A stretch of 64,000 nt of DNA from Pseudomonas oryzihabitans (GTDB taxonomy: Bacteria > Pseudomonadota > Gammaproteobacteria > Pseudomonadales > Pseudomonadaceae), in NCBI RefSeq assembly GCF_024652905.1, contig NZ_CP102428.1, positions 3,518,001 to 3,582,000 on the forward strand, written 5' to 3'. The position numbers were made by a program, and so were the translations under genes. The notes under the pieces were generated by a model, which saw nothing but the letters and a program-made list of their open reading frames with translations, ran no database searches and was not told the DNA's origin. Within the stretch, counting starts at the first letter, position 1, and each line of letters starts with the position of its first letter. Below are positions 18,005 to 27,372 of the stretch, piece after piece.

Positions 18005-19318
18005 GTGAACATCAACTGGCGCTCCCGTCTGGCCACCCAGCTGTCGATCGTGGTCGGCGGCTGCGCCCTGGCCGGCTGGCCCTTCGGCCATGTCGGCCTG
18101 GCGGTGGCCCTGGGACTGGCGGTCTATCTGGCGGTCACCCTGAAACACCTGCTGCGCCTGCATGCCTGGCTGCTGAGCGAGGCGCCAGGCGCGCCACCCG
18201 AAGCCGAAGGCCTGTGGGGCGATGTCCTGGATCGGCTCTATCGCCGGCAACGCCACGAGCAGCGCCAGCGTGAAGAACTGCTCGCCGTCATCGGCCGCGC
18301 CCAGGCCTCCACCGAGGCCCTGCGCGATGCCATCATCCTGGTGGACCGCCATGGCAACCTGGAATGGTGGAACCGCGCCGCGGAAACCCTGCTGGGTCTG
18401 CGCCAGCCCCAGGATCTCGGCCAGCCCATCACCAACCTGGTGCGCCATCCGCGCTTTTCCGATTACTTTATCGGCGGCGACTATGGCGAGCCGCTGGAAC
18501 TGGCCTCGCCGCTCAACGACGACCAGTACCTGCACATCCTGATCACCCGCTTCGGCGAGGGCGATCGCCTGCTGCTGGTGCGTGACGTGACTCGCATCCA
18601 CCAGCTGGAACAGATGCGCAAGGATTTCGTCGCCAACGTCTCCCATGAGCTGCGCACCCCGCTGACGGTGATCACCGGCTACCTGGAAACCCTGCTGGAC
18701 AACGCCGAGCATGCCACCCCACGCTGGCGCCGGGCGTTGGGACAGATGCAGCAGCAGGCCGGCCGGATGCAGCACACCATCGACGACCTCCTGCTGCTGG
18801 CCCGCCTGGAAGCCACCGACTACCCTGCCGACAATCGCCCCGTGGCCCTGGAACCCCTGCTCGCCTCCATCCTGCAGGACGGCCGCGCCCTGTCCGGTGC
18901 GATAGGCCACCGCCTGAGCCTGGACTGCGCCCCGGACCTGGCGCTGCTGGGTAGCGAGACGGAACTGCGCAGCTGCTTTTCCAACCTGGTGTTCAACGCG
19001 GTCAAGTACAGCCCCGAGGGCGGCGAGGTGCGGGTACGCGCCTGGCAGGACGCCGAAGGCGCCCACGTCGCGGTGCAGGACACCGGCCCTGGCATCGACG
19101 CTCGCCACCTGCCGCGTCTGACCGAGCGCTTCTATCGCATCGACGCCAGCCGCGCCTCCAGCACCGGTGGCACCGGCCTGGGCCTAGCCATCGTCAAGCA
19201 CGTGCTGATCCGTCATCGCGGCGGCCTGGACATCCACAGCGTGCCCGGCGAGGGCAGCTGCTTCACCTGCCATTTCCAGCCCGAGCAGATCGCCCAGCGC
19301 ACCGCCGCCTCGGCCTGA
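18005..19318 (+). CDS. phoR: Phosphate regulon sensor histidine kinase
   Basis: 437 residues, begins with GTG. The N-terminus carries two short membrane segments (about residues 12-45) followed by a charged linker and a PAS domain (about 97-195, 'ALRDAIILVDRHGNLEWWNRAA'). The phospho-acceptor His214 is in 'FVANVSHELRTPLTVI', and the kinase N, G1 and G2 boxes are 'FSNLVFNAVKYS', 'VQDTGPGI' and 'GGTGLGLAIVKH'. It has no large periplasmic domain, as usual for PhoR, which senses phosphate through PstSCAB-PhoU. Operon with phoB. Confidence 0.95.
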   Translation: MNINWRSRLATQLSIVVGGCALAGWPFGHVGLAVALGLAVYLAVTLKHLLRLHAWLLSEAPGAPPEAEGLWGDVLDRLYRRQRHEQRQREELLAVIGRAQASTEALRDAIILVDRHGNLEWWNRAAETLLGLRQPQDLGQPITNLVRHPRFSDYFIGGDYGEPLELASPLNDDQYLHILITRFGEGDRLLLVRDVTRIHQLEQMRKDFVANVSHELRTPLTVITGYLETLLDNAEHATPRWRRALGQMQQQAGRMQHTIDDLLLLARLEATDYPADNRPVALEPLLASILQDGRALSGAIGHRLSLDCAPDLALLGSETELRSCFSNLVFNAVKYSPEGGEVRVRAWQDAEGAHVAVQDTGPGIDARHLPRLTERFYRIDASRASSTGGTGLGLAIVKHVLIRHRGGLDIHSVPGEGSCFTCHFQPEQIAQRTAASA

Positions 19319-19373
19319 GCCGCCGTTTCCCCGGCGTGCTATCGTCCGGCCACTCCTGCCACGGTCTCCTGCC

Positions 19374-21140
19374 ATGCCCCCTGCCCTGCGCCTGCTGCCG
19401 GTCCTGTTGCTCGCCCTGCTCGGCGGTCTGCTGGTCAGCAGTCTGGCCTGGCAGCGCGCCGAACGGGCGAGCCTGGCCGAGGCCAGCCTGCTCGGCCAGG
19501 AACAGTTGCGCCTGCATGCCAGCAGCCTGCAGACCCTGATCGATCGCTTTCGCGCCCTGCCCGCGGTGCTGGCCCAGGATCCCGAGCTGATCGCCGCCCT
19601 CACCACGCCACCCGATGCCGCTGCCACCGAGCGCCTCAATCTCAAGCTGGAACGACTCAATGCCGCTGCCCAGTCCTCGACCCTGGAGGTGCTGGATCGC
19701 AGCGGCCTGGCCATCGGCGCCAGCAACTGGCGGCTGCCCACCAGCTACGTCGGCCATAACTACGGCTTCCGGCCCTATTTCCGCGAGACCCTCGCCGGCG
19801 GCAGCGGCCGCTTCTATGCCGTGGGGGTCACCACCGGCATTCCCGGCTATTTCCTCTCCCACGCGGTGCTGGACGCCGAGGGTCGCTTTCTCGGCGCCGT
19901 GGTGGTCAAGCTGGAATTTCCCGCCATCGAGGCGCGCTGGGGCGAGCATCCCGAGGTGCTGCTGGTCAGCGATGCCCGCGGCGTGGTCTTTGCCGCCAAC
20001 CGCCCGGCCTGGCGCTATCGCCTGCTGCGCGAGCTGACGCCCGCCGAACGCGCCGAACTGGCCACCACCCGGCAGTACGACAGACGCACCCTGCAACCGC
20101 TGCTGCATAGCCAACAGGTGGTCTTGGACGACCAGCGCCAGGTGGCCCGTATCGAGGCGCCCGGAGGCAGCGCCGACTACCTCTGGGACAGCCTGCCGCT
20201 GCCCAGCGAAGGCTGGACCCTGCACCTGATCAGACCGACCCGGGAGCTGCAGGGCAGCGGCCTGGGCGCGGCCCTGGCCGCCGGTTGCGCCTGGCTGCTG
20301 CTGGTCTGCGCCGGCTTGCTGCTGGTGCAGCGGCGGCGGCTGCAGCGCCTGCGCCTGCGCAGCCGACTGGAGCTGGAGCAGCTGGTGGAAGCACGCACCG
20401 CCGAGTTGCGCACCGCCCAGGATGGCCTGGTGCAGGCCGCCAAGCTGGCCGCTCTGGGGCAGATGTCGGCGGCCCTGGTGCATGAACTCAACCAGCCGCT
20501 CACCGCCCAGCGCATGCACCTGGCCAGTCTGCGGCTGCTGCTGGACCACGGCCGGCTGGACGAGGCCCGCGCCGCCCTGGAACGCCTCGACGGCCTGCTC
20601 ACCCGCATGAGCGGCCTGACCGCCCATCTCAAGACCTATGCCCGCAAGACCCCCGCCGGTCTGCGCGAGCGGGTCGATCTGGCTCAGGTGGTGGACCAGG
20701 CGCTGGAGTTGCTGGAGGCGCGGCGCGCCGAGCTGGCTGTCGAATTGAACCTGGAACTGCCGCGCCCGGCCTGGCTGCTGGGCGATCCGATTCGCCTGGA
20801 GCAGGTGCTGGTCAATCTGCTGCGCAATGCCCTGGATGCGGTGGCCGAACGACCGCGGCCGCAGGTCAGGGTCAGCCTGCAGCGGGAAGACGAGACCTGG
20901 CAGTTGGAGGTGGCGGACAACGGTGGCGGTATCGCCGCTGAACACCTGGGCCAGGTATTCGATCCCTTTTTCACCACCAAGCCGGTCGGCGAAGGCCTGG
21001 GGCTGGGGCTGGCGGTGTCCTCGGCCATCGTCCAGGCCCAGGGCGGCAGCCTGACGGCCACGAACGACACCGAAGGCGCGGTCTTCAGGCTTCGGCTGCC
21101 GGTAGCCTCCTGCGGCCAAGAAGCGTCTCCCTCCCCCTAG
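19374..21140 (+). CDS. Dicarboxylate sensor histidine kinase, DctB/MifS type
   Basis: 588 residues. A membrane helix (about 6-25) is followed by a periplasmic dCache sensor (about 30-290) with the DctB ligand-site signature 'NYGFRPYFRETLAGGSGRFYAVGVTTGIPGYFLSHAV' region, then a second helix (about 297-318), a coiled linker and the kinase. His370 lies in 'LVHELNQPLTAQR', and the ATPase boxes are 'NLLRNALDAV', 'VADNGGGI' and 'GLGLGLAVSSAIV'. It senses C4-dicarboxylates or 2-oxoglutarate outside the cell and pairs with the response regulator 154 bp downstream. Context next to a KgtP-like carrier makes the MifS assignment of P. aeruginosa as likely as DctB. Confidence 0.9.
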   Translation: MPPALRLLPVLLLALLGGLLVSSLAWQRAERASLAEASLLGQEQLRLHASSLQTLIDRFRALPAVLAQDPELIAALTTPPDAAATERLNLKLERLNAAAQSSTLEVLDRSGLAIGASNWRLPTSYVGHNYGFRPYFRETLAGGSGRFYAVGVTTGIPGYFLSHAVLDAEGRFLGAVVVKLEFPAIEARWGEHPEVLLVSDARGVVFAANRPAWRYRLLRELTPAERAELATTRQYDRRTLQPLLHSQQVVLDDQRQVARIEAPGGSADYLWDSLPLPSEGWTLHLIRPTRELQGSGLGAALAAGCAWLLLVCAGLLLVQRRRLQRLRLRSRLELEQLVEARTAELRTAQDGLVQAAKLAALGQMSAALVHELNQPLTAQRMHLASLRLLLDHGRLDEARAALERLDGLLTRMSGLTAHLKTYARKTPAGLRERVDLAQVVDQALELLEARRAELAVELNLELPRPAWLLGDPIRLEQVLVNLLRNALDAVAERPRPQVRVSLQREDETWQLEVADNGGGIAAEHLGQVFDPFFTTKPVGEGLGLGLAVSSAIVQAQGGSLTATNDTEGAVFRLRLPVASCGQEASPSP

Positions 21141-21294
21141 TCGCCTGCGGCTTGCCGCACTGGCCCAAGCTGAAATCACTGAGCGGCCCCCCGGGTCTGT
21201 TCCGCTGCCCACTACGTTCATTCCTTCGGATGACTCGACCGCCCCGTGCCGTTCGGGCAAGGTAACCGCGCACCGGCCGCGAGAGGACGCCCCC

Positions 21295-22629
21295 ATGCAA
21301 GCCCAGGTCTATCTGGTCGACGACGAAGCCAGCATCCGCGAAGCGGTGCGCCAGTGGCTGGAGCTGTCGGGGCATCAGGTGCGGCTGTTCGCCCGCGCCG
21401 AAGACTGCCTGGCGGCGGTGACCCCGGATTTCGCCGGCGTGGTGGTCAGCGACGTGCGCATGCCCGGCATGGACGGCCTGGCCCTGTTGGGCCGGCTGCA
21501 GGCCCTGGATCCCGACCTGCCGGTGATCCTGCTCACCGCCCATGGCGACGTGGCCCTTGCAGTGACCGCCATGCGCCAGGGTGCCTACGACTTCCTGGAA
21601 AAGCCCTTCAGCCCCGAAGCGTTGCTGGGCGATCTCGGCCGCGCCCTGGAAAAGCGCCGGCTGGTGCTGGAGAACCGCCAGCTGCACCGCCGGGTCGACG
21701 ACCAGAGCGCCCTCGCCCGTCGGCTGCTCGGCGTCTCGCCCGGCATCGTCCGCCTGCGCCAGCAGATCCTCGATCTGGCGCCGACCCCGGTCAACGTGCT
21801 CTTGCGCGGCGAGACCGGCAGCGGCAAGGAATTGGTCGCCCGTTGCCTGCACGATTTCGGGCCCCGGGCCGGCAAGGCCTTCGTCGCCCTCAACTGCGCG
21901 GCCATCCCCGAGCAGCTGTTCGAGAGCGAATTGTTCGGCCACGAGAGCGGCGCCTTCACCGGTGCCCAGGGCCGGCGCATCGGCAAGCTGGAATACGCCA
22001 ACGGCGGCACCCTGTTTCTCGACGAGATCGAAAGCATGCCCCTGGCGCAGCAGGTCAAGCTCTTGCGGGTGCTGCAGGAGCAACGCCTGGAGCGCCTCGG
22101 CTCCAACCAGAGCATAGCCCTGGACCTGCGCATCGTCGCCGCCACCAAGCCGGATCTGCTGGAAGAGGCGCGCGCCGGGCGCTTTCGCGAAGATCTGGCC
22201 TATCGCCTCAATGTCGCCGAGCTGCACCTGCCGCCGCTGCGGGCGCGACGCGAGGACATACCGCTGCTGTTCGATCACTTTCTCGCCGAGGCCGGCGCCC
22301 GCCTGGGGCGCCCGGTCACCCCGCCCGGCGCGGCGCGACTGGCCCAGCTGCTGGGTCACGGCTGGCCGGGCAATGTCCGCGAACTGGCCAACGCCGCCGA
22401 ACGCGAGGTCCTCGGCCTAGGCGCGCCGCCGACCGCCCAAGGCAATTCCCTGGCCGATCAGCTGGAAGCCTTCGAAGCCCAGTGCCTGCGCGCCGCCCTG
22501 GCCCGTCATGGTGGCGAGATCAAGGCGGTGATGGACGAGTTGCAATTGCCGCGGCGTACCCTCAACGAGAAGATGCAGCGTCACGGCCTGGTGCGTGCCG
22601 ACTTCCGCGACAGTCTCGAGGATGACTGA
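21295..22629 (+). CDS. Sigma-54-dependent response regulator, DctD/MifR type
   Basis: 444 residues with three domains. The receiver has Asp53 in 'VVSDVRMPGMDG' and Lys in 'DFLEKPFSPE'. The AAA+ domain has Walker A 'GETGSGKE' (172-179), the sigma-54 contact loop 'GAFTGA' (219-224) and Walker B 'GTLFLDEIES'. A Fis-type helix-turn-helix follows at the C-terminus ('ELQLPRRTLNEKMQRHGL'). It activates -24/-12 promoters; one lies 100 bp downstream before the carrier gene, with a palindrome between, so the target is plain. DctD versus MifR naming is open. Confidence 0.92.
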   Translation: MQAQVYLVDDEASIREAVRQWLELSGHQVRLFARAEDCLAAVTPDFAGVVVSDVRMPGMDGLALLGRLQALDPDLPVILLTAHGDVALAVTAMRQGAYDFLEKPFSPEALLGDLGRALEKRRLVLENRQLHRRVDDQSALARRLLGVSPGIVRLRQQILDLAPTPVNVLLRGETGSGKELVARCLHDFGPRAGKAFVALNCAAIPEQLFESELFGHESGAFTGAQGRRIGKLEYANGGTLFLDEIESMPLAQQVKLLRVLQEQRLERLGSNQSIALDLRIVAATKPDLLEEARAGRFREDLAYRLNVAELHLPPLRARREDIPLLFDHFLAEAGARLGRPVTPPGAARLAQLLGHGWPGNVRELANAAEREVLGLGAPPTAQGNSLADQLEAFEAQCLRAALARHGGEIKAVMDELQLPRRTLNEKMQRHGLVRADFRDSLEDD

Positions 22630-22639
22630 CCGGCCATAG

Positions 22640-22651
22640 GCGGAAATCCGC
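22640..22651. promoter_or_regulatory. Candidate upstream activator site for the DctD/MifR-type regulator
   Basis: GCGGAAATCCGC is a perfect 5-2-5 palindrome about 77 bp upstream of the -24/-12 promoter. A related ACTTCCGCCT half-site follows at 22676-22685. Spacing is normal for a sigma-54 enhancer. Confidence 0.55.
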
Positions 22652-22727
22652 TCATTGCCCAGGCCGTCCAGGCAGACTTCCGCCTATTCACCGAGCAGAA
22701 AGCCAGCAGTGGCGCGGCTTCACGATC

Positions 22728-22743
22728 TGGCACGCCGTCTGCA
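22728..22743 (+). promoter_or_regulatory. Sigma-54 (-24/-12) promoter of the dicarboxylate carrier
   Basis: TGGCACGCCGTCTGCA agrees with TGGCAC-N5-TTGCA except for one base. The GG and GC elements have the required spacing. It lies 58 bp before the GTG start. Confidence 0.82.
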
Positions 22744-22800
22744 ACCTCTCTCGTCGACGCCCCGAGCGCCCTAATAACAACGACAAGAGAGGAACACCCT

Positions 22801-24108
22801 GTGGATAGCACCGCTACCCTCGCGGCCGGCCAGACCGCGCCCAAGACCACCTCGCAGCGCATCAAGTCCATCTTCAGCGGCTCCGTCGGCAACCTGGTTG
22901 AATGGTACGACTGGTACGTCTACGCCGCCTTCTCGCTGTATTTCGCCAAGGCCTTCTTTCCCAAGGGCGACCAGACCGCCCAGTTGCTCAACGTCGCCGC
23001 CATCTTTGCCGTGGGCTTCCTGATGCGTCCCATCGGCGGTTGGCTGATGGGACTCTACGCCGACAAGGCCGGCCGCAAATCCGCGCTGATGGTCTCGGTG
23101 ATCATGATGTGCGCAGGCTCGCTGATCATCGCCCTCACCCCCAGCTACACCACCATCGGTGTCGCCGCCCCCATCATGCTGGTGCTGGCGCGGCTGCTAC
23201 AGGGCCTCTCGGTGGGCGGTGAATACGGCACCTCCGCCACCTACCTGAGCGAGATGGCGACCAAGGAAAGCCGCGGCTTCTACTCCAGCTTCCAGTACGT
23301 CACCTTGATCTCCGGCCAGCTGCTGGCCCTGGCCACCCTGATCGTGCTGCAGCAGACCCTCACCGTCGAACAGCTGGAAAGCTGGGGCTGGCGCATTCCC
23401 TTCCTGATCGGCGCCGCCTGCGCCGTGACCGCGCTCTACCTGCGACGCGGCATGGAAGAGACCAGCTCCTTCAAGAAGGCCGAAAAGCCCAAGGAATCCC
23501 TGATGCGCACCCTGGCGCGCCATCCCAAGGAATTCCTCACCGTGGTCGGCCTGACCATGGGTGGCACCCTAGCCTTCTACACCTACACCACCTACATGCA
23601 GAAGTATCTGGTCAACTCGGTGGGCATGAGCAAGACCGACGCCACCTCCATCTCGGCGGCGACGCTGTTCCTGTTCATGCTGTTGCAGCCCATCGTTGGC
23701 GCCCTCTCCGACCGCGTCGGCCGGCGCCCGGTACTGATCGCCTTCGGCGTGCTCGGCACCCTGTTCACCTATCCGATCCTGACCGCCCTGGGCAGCGTCA
23801 CCTCCTGGTGGGGCGCCTTCGGCCTGATCATGGTGGCGCTGGTGATCGTCAGCTTCTACACCTCGATCAACGCCGTGGTGAAGGCCGAGCTGTTCCCCAC
23901 CGAGATCCGCGCCCTGGGCGTCGGCCTGCCCTATGCCCTGACCGTGTCCATCTTCGGCGGCACCGCCGAATACCTGGCGCTGTGGTTCAAGAGCATCGGC
24001 ATGGAGAGCGGCTACTACTGGTACGTGACCGGCTGCATCGCCTGCTCGCTGCTGGTCTACGTCTTCATGAAGGACACCCGCGACCACTCGCGCATCGTCC
24101 ACGAATAA
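22801..24108 (+). CDS. kgtP: 2-oxoglutarate/dicarboxylate:H+ symporter, MHS family
   Basis: 435 residues, GTG start after an AGAGGAA ribosome-binding site. MHS-family motifs: 'GNLVEWYDWYVYAAFSLYFAKAFFP', 'MRPIGGWLMGLYADKAGRKSALM', 'RLLQGLSVGGEYGTSATYLSEMA' and 'SDRVGRRPVL'. These closely follow KgtP. In P. aeruginosa the homologous carrier is controlled by MifSR and RpoN; here the regulator genes lie directly upstream and the gene has its own -24/-12 promoter. Imports 2-oxoglutarate or C4-dicarboxylates. Confidence 0.87.
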   Translation: MDSTATLAAGQTAPKTTSQRIKSIFSGSVGNLVEWYDWYVYAAFSLYFAKAFFPKGDQTAQLLNVAAIFAVGFLMRPIGGWLMGLYADKAGRKSALMVSVIMMCAGSLIIALTPSYTTIGVAAPIMLVLARLLQGLSVGGEYGTSATYLSEMATKESRGFYSSFQYVTLISGQLLALATLIVLQQTLTVEQLESWGWRIPFLIGAACAVTALYLRRGMEETSSFKKAEKPKESLMRTLARHPKEFLTVVGLTMGGTLAFYTYTTYMQKYLVNSVGMSKTDATSISAATLFLFMLLQPIVGALSDRVGRRPVLIAFGVLGTLFTYPILTALGSVTSWWGAFGLIMVALVIVSFYTSINAVVKAELFPTEIRALGVGLPYALTVSIFGGTAEYLALWFKSIGMESGYYWYVTGCIACSLLVYVFMKDTRDHSRIVHE

Positions 24109-24283
24109 CCGCTCGTCCCTGGGTGCGGGCCTCTCGGTCATTAGATTTGGCCGTCCGGCCCGCCCCCCTTTGCCTGGGCTTTGGGGCACGCCATCGTAGT
24201 GCCACCGGCAGCGCTCACAACGGTCATTTCGCTGGCCGCTGTGGCGAGTTCGTCCCCTCCTCCCAAGCCCCGGTTACACACTC

Positions 24284-24592
24284 ATGGAAATCGACTACGG
24301 TCCCAGCTACGCCAAACTGGGTATCCAGTTTCAATACCAGTGGAGCACCCTGCTGCGCGATGCCCTGAAGAAGCACGGCATCACCGACGCCCAGGCCAAG
24401 GCCATCTGCGGTGACTTCGCCTTCGATCTCTCCAAGCTCATCGACGAAGCCGAAATCAAGGCCGACGGCCTCTCCTATCGCCCGGTGATCGCCTTCACCG
24501 AGGACGAGGAAACCCTGCTGGTGCAGTCCGCCGAATTCGACTATCACGAAGCGGCCTACGCCACCGCCGCGGCGGCGTTCGAGAAGAAGTAA
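24284..24592 (+). CDS. Conserved small acidic protein, unknown function
   Basis: 102 residues, acidic, no signal peptide or membrane helix. The sequence begins MEIDYGPSYAKLGIQF and contains 'KAICGDFAFDLSKLIDEAEI' with a single cysteine. I do not recognise a characterised family. Codon use resembles the neighbouring genes, so it is probably real. It stands alone and is followed by a REP-like repeat block. Confidence 0.65.
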   Translation: MEIDYGPSYAKLGIQFQYQWSTLLRDALKKHGITDAQAKAICGDFAFDLSKLIDEAEIKADGLSYRPVIAFTEDEETLLVQSAEFDYHEAAYATAAAAFEKK

Positions 24593-24611
24593 GCCTTGCC
24601 GGGGGCCCTGC

Positions 24612-24808
24612 GCCCTCACCCCAACCCTCTCCCCCAGGGAGAGGGGGCGGTTTGGAGCGGTGGCGGGCTCTTCCTCCAGACATCGGCCTCGATATTGTTT
24701 CAGTGTTACTGCAATAGCGGTTTTGACTGTCTTTCAGCGAAAGCTGCTTCATGGCCCGCTTCGCTCCGTATGGCCCCCTCTCCCTCCGGGAGAGGGCTGG
24801 GGTGAGGG
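24612..24808. repeat. Palindromic repeat pair flanking a spacer
   Basis: CCCTCACCCCAACCCTCTCC at 24612-24631 and its inverted form GAGAGGGCTGGGGTGAGGG ending at 24808 enclose about 150 bp without a gene. Each arm also has an internal hairpin. It belongs to the same dispersed family as the block at 13257. Confidence 0.8.
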
Positions 24809-24845
24809 CAAACCCGACATCAGAACACCCAGGGAAAGGATTCCC

Positions 24846-25178
24846 ATGCCCCTCATCAGCCATGCCCGCGCCCTGCGCCGGGGTCAGACCGACGCCGAGC
24901 GCGCACTCTGGTATCACCTGCGCGGCAATCGTCTACAGGGTCATAAATTCCGCCGTCAGCATCCCTATGGCCGCTACATCCTGGACTTCGTCTGCCTGGA
25001 AGCGCGGCTGGTGATTGAACTGGATGGTGGCCAGCATCAGGGCAGCGCCAACGACCGCGAGCGCGACGCCTGGCTGCAGGCCCAGGGCTTCCAGATCCTG
25101 CGCTTCTGGAACCACGACGTCCTGGCCCGGCCCGACGCCGTGCTCGAGTGCCTCTTCACCGCCCTTAGCCTGGCTTGA
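24846..25178 (+). CDS. DUF559 endonuclease-like protein
   Basis: 110 residues, a single DUF559 domain related to the Vsr/restriction-endonuclease fold. The core is 'RRGQTDAERALWYHLRGNRLQGHKFRRQHPYGRYILDFVCLEARLVIELDGGQH', where Asp of 'LDFVC' and Glu-x-Asp of 'IELDGGQH' are the PD-(D/E)XK-like catalytic groups. 'ILRFWNHDVL' near the end is also conserved. The ATG at 24846 with an AAAGGA ribosome-binding site is the family start. Function in bacteria is not established. Its 3' end overlaps the end of topB on the other strand by 14 bp. Confidence 0.88.
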   Translation: MPLISHARALRRGQTDAERALWYHLRGNRLQGHKFRRQHPYGRYILDFVCLEARLVIELDGGQHQGSANDRERDAWLQAQGFQILRFWNHDVLARPDAVLECLFTALSLA

Positions 25179-27129
25179 CCCTCGGCTTGCGCGCGCGCGG
25201 CGGTGCGCCGCCCGTCTTCGCCGTCGCCTTGGCCTTGCTCCCGCCCGTACGCCGCTTCTTCTTCCAGGGCGCGCCCTTGCCCGCCGGCGGGGGTCCGCTG
25301 ATGGTCAGGGTCAGGCCGAGACAGCGCTCCACCTGCTTGCCCATCCAGGCCGACTGCTTGGTGACGAATTCGGCCAGGCTCAGCTCGCCCTCCTGCACCC
25401 GATCCAGCGCCTGCTCCCAGAGCGCCGTGGTACCCGGATCGGCGATGGCCCGAGGCACGGCGTCGATCAGGCCGAAGGCCGCCGGCGTCGCCGCCAGGGC
25501 CTTGCCCTGCTTGACCATATAGCCGCGGTCCAGCAAGCCCTGGATGATGCTGGCGCGGGTCGCCTCGGTGCCGATGCCGGTGGTGTCCTTGAGCTTCTGC
25601 TTGAGGGCCAAATCCTCCACCAGCTTGGCGACATTTTTCATCGCCTTGATCAAATCGCCCTCGGTGAAGGGCTTGGGCGGCTGGGTCAGTTGATCCCGGC
25701 AGCGCACCTCCACCACCGGATAGGACTCCCCCTCGCGCAACTCGGGCAGCGCCTGGGGCGGCGGGGCCTCACGGCCCTTGGGCGGCGTGAGCGACTCGGG
25801 CAAGGCGCGCCGCCAGCCCGGTTCCACCAGCCGCTTGCCGGTGGCGCGCAGGCGTTCGCCGCCCGCCTCGAAGTCGGCCTGGGTGCGATCGAATTCGTGC
25901 TGCGGCAGGAACTGCGCCAGGTAACGGGCACGGATCAGGCCATAGACGTTGCGCTCCTGCGGACTCAAACGCCCCAGGTCGCGGGTCACCAGGGTCGGGA
26001 TGATGCCGTGGTGAGCGCTGACCTTGGCGTCGTTCCAGGCCCGCGAGCGGCGACTGGCGTCCAGGTGATCGCGCAGGGGGGCGAGACTGTTGTCGGCGCC
26101 CAGCAAGGCGGCCAGCAGCGCCGGCGCCTCGGCGTGCTGGGACAGCGGCAGGTAGCCGCAGTCGCTGCGTGGATAGGTGATCAGCTTGTACTTCTCATAG
26201 AGCGCCTGGGCCACGTCCAGGGTCTGCTGGGCGCCCAGGTTGAGGCGCTTGGAGCAGACCTCCTGCAGGGTGCCCAGGTCGAAGGGCAAGGGCGCCGCCT
26301 CGCGGATGCGTTCGGTCTTGAGCTTGACCAGCCGTGCCTGCCCGGCCGCCTCGATGGCCCGCGCCGCGGCCTGGGCCACCTCGGGCTTGAGGCAGCGCCC
26401 CTGGTCGTCACAGACGTCCTCTGGCGGCTGCCATTGGGCCTGAAAGCGACTGCCCGAGGCCTCCAGGGTCGCCTCCACGGTCCAGAAAGGCATTGGCACG
26501 AAGGCGGCGATGGCGCGGTCGCGGTCCACCACCAAGCGCAGGGTCGGGGTCTGCACCCGCCCGACCGAGAGTACGCCCTGGTAGCCGGAGCGCCGCCCCA
26601 GCAGGGTGAACAGCCGGCTCATGTTCATGCCGATCAGCCAGTCGGCGCGCGAACGCCCCAGGGCGGACTGATAGAGCCCATAGGTCTCGGCACCGGGCTT
26701 GAGCGCGGCCAGGGCGCGGCGGATGGAGACGTCATCCAGCGCCGACAGCCACAGCCGGCGAATCGGCCCGCGATAGCGGCAATGTTCCACCAGCTCGCGG
26801 GCGATCATCTCGCCCTCGCGGTCGGCATCGGTGGCGATCACCAATTCGCTGGCCTCGCCGAGCAGGCGCTTGACCGCCTTGAACTGGCTGCCGGTGGTCT
26901 TCTTGACCTGCAGCTTCCACTGCTCAGGGACGATGGGCAGGTCGTCCAGCGACCAGCGCTTGTAGCGCGCGTCATAAGCATCCGGTGGCGCCGTTTCCAG
27001 CAGATGACCGATGCACCAGGTGACGGTCATACCCTGCCCCTGCAGGCAGCCCTCGCCACGGCGCGTGGCGCCGAGGACACGGGCGATGTCCTTGGCCTGG
27101 GAGGGTTTTTCGCAGAGATACAGCTGCAT
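25165..27129 (-). CDS. topB: DNA topoisomerase III
   Basis: 654 residues, type IA topoisomerase that relaxes and decatenates DNA. The Toprim domain starts the protein ('LYLCEKPSQAKDIARVLG') and carries the acidic motif at Asp101 in 'VIATDADREGEMIAREL'. The active-site tyrosine is Tyr319 in 'KLITYPRSDCGYL', and 'GRVQTPTLRLVVDRD' is in place. There are no zinc fingers; the end is a Lys/Arg-rich tail, as in TopB. The start MQLYLCEKPSQ at 27129 is chosen over the longer frame. Confidence 0.95.
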   Translation of the reverse strand: MQLYLCEKPSQAKDIARVLGATRRGEGCLQGQGMTVTWCIGHLLETAPPDAYDARYKRWSLDDLPIVPEQWKLQVKKTTGSQFKAVKRLLGEASELVIATDADREGEMIARELVEHCRYRGPIRRLWLSALDDVSIRRALAALKPGAETYGLYQSALGRSRADWLIGMNMSRLFTLLGRRSGYQGVLSVGRVQTPTLRLVVDRDRAIAAFVPMPFWTVEATLEASGSRFQAQWQPPEDVCDDQGRCLKPEVAQAAARAIEAAGQARLVKLKTERIREAAPLPFDLGTLQEVCSKRLNLGAQQTLDVAQALYEKYKLITYPRSDCGYLPLSQHAEAPALLAALLGADNSLAPLRDHLDASRRSRAWNDAKVSAHHGIIPTLVTRDLGRLSPQERNVYGLIRARYLAQFLPQHEFDRTQADFEAGGERLRATGKRLVEPGWRRALPESLTPPKGREAPPPQALPELREGESYPVVEVRCRDQLTQPPKPFTEGDLIKAMKNVAKLVEDLALKQKLKDTTGIGTEATRASIIQGLLDRGYMVKQGKALAATPAAFGLIDAVPRAIADPGTTALWEQALDRVQEGELSLAEFVTKQSAWMGKQVERCLGLTLTISGPPPAGKGAPWKKKRRTGGSKAKATAKTGGAPPRARKPRVKPG

Positions 27130-27372
27130 GGCGGGCGTCGCGCGAGGGGAATCGCCACAGGATGCAAAGCCTGCGCGACCTGCGCAAGAACTAATCTGTA
27201 TATCCGTACAGAAAACGGTCTTGGCGCAAATTCGCCCAACAGGCCACAGCGCGCTTAGGACGTGGATCACAGCTTGAACGGCTGCTACCAGGGGAGCGGA
27301 ATCTTGCCCGTGACGGCCGGTCCTTGGGCTACGGCACTTTCGCCGTCTTTAGCCGAGCTCTGGGAGGCGTCA

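Noticed and set aside
19263-21296. Long minus-strand frame (677 codons) opposite the DctB-type kinase
   Set aside because: It covers the full DctB-type gene in antisense and shows no domain; shadow of third-position GC bias.
25015-27258. Long plus-strand frame (747 codons) opposite topB
   Set aside because: Antisense of topoisomerase III; no recognisable protein feature.
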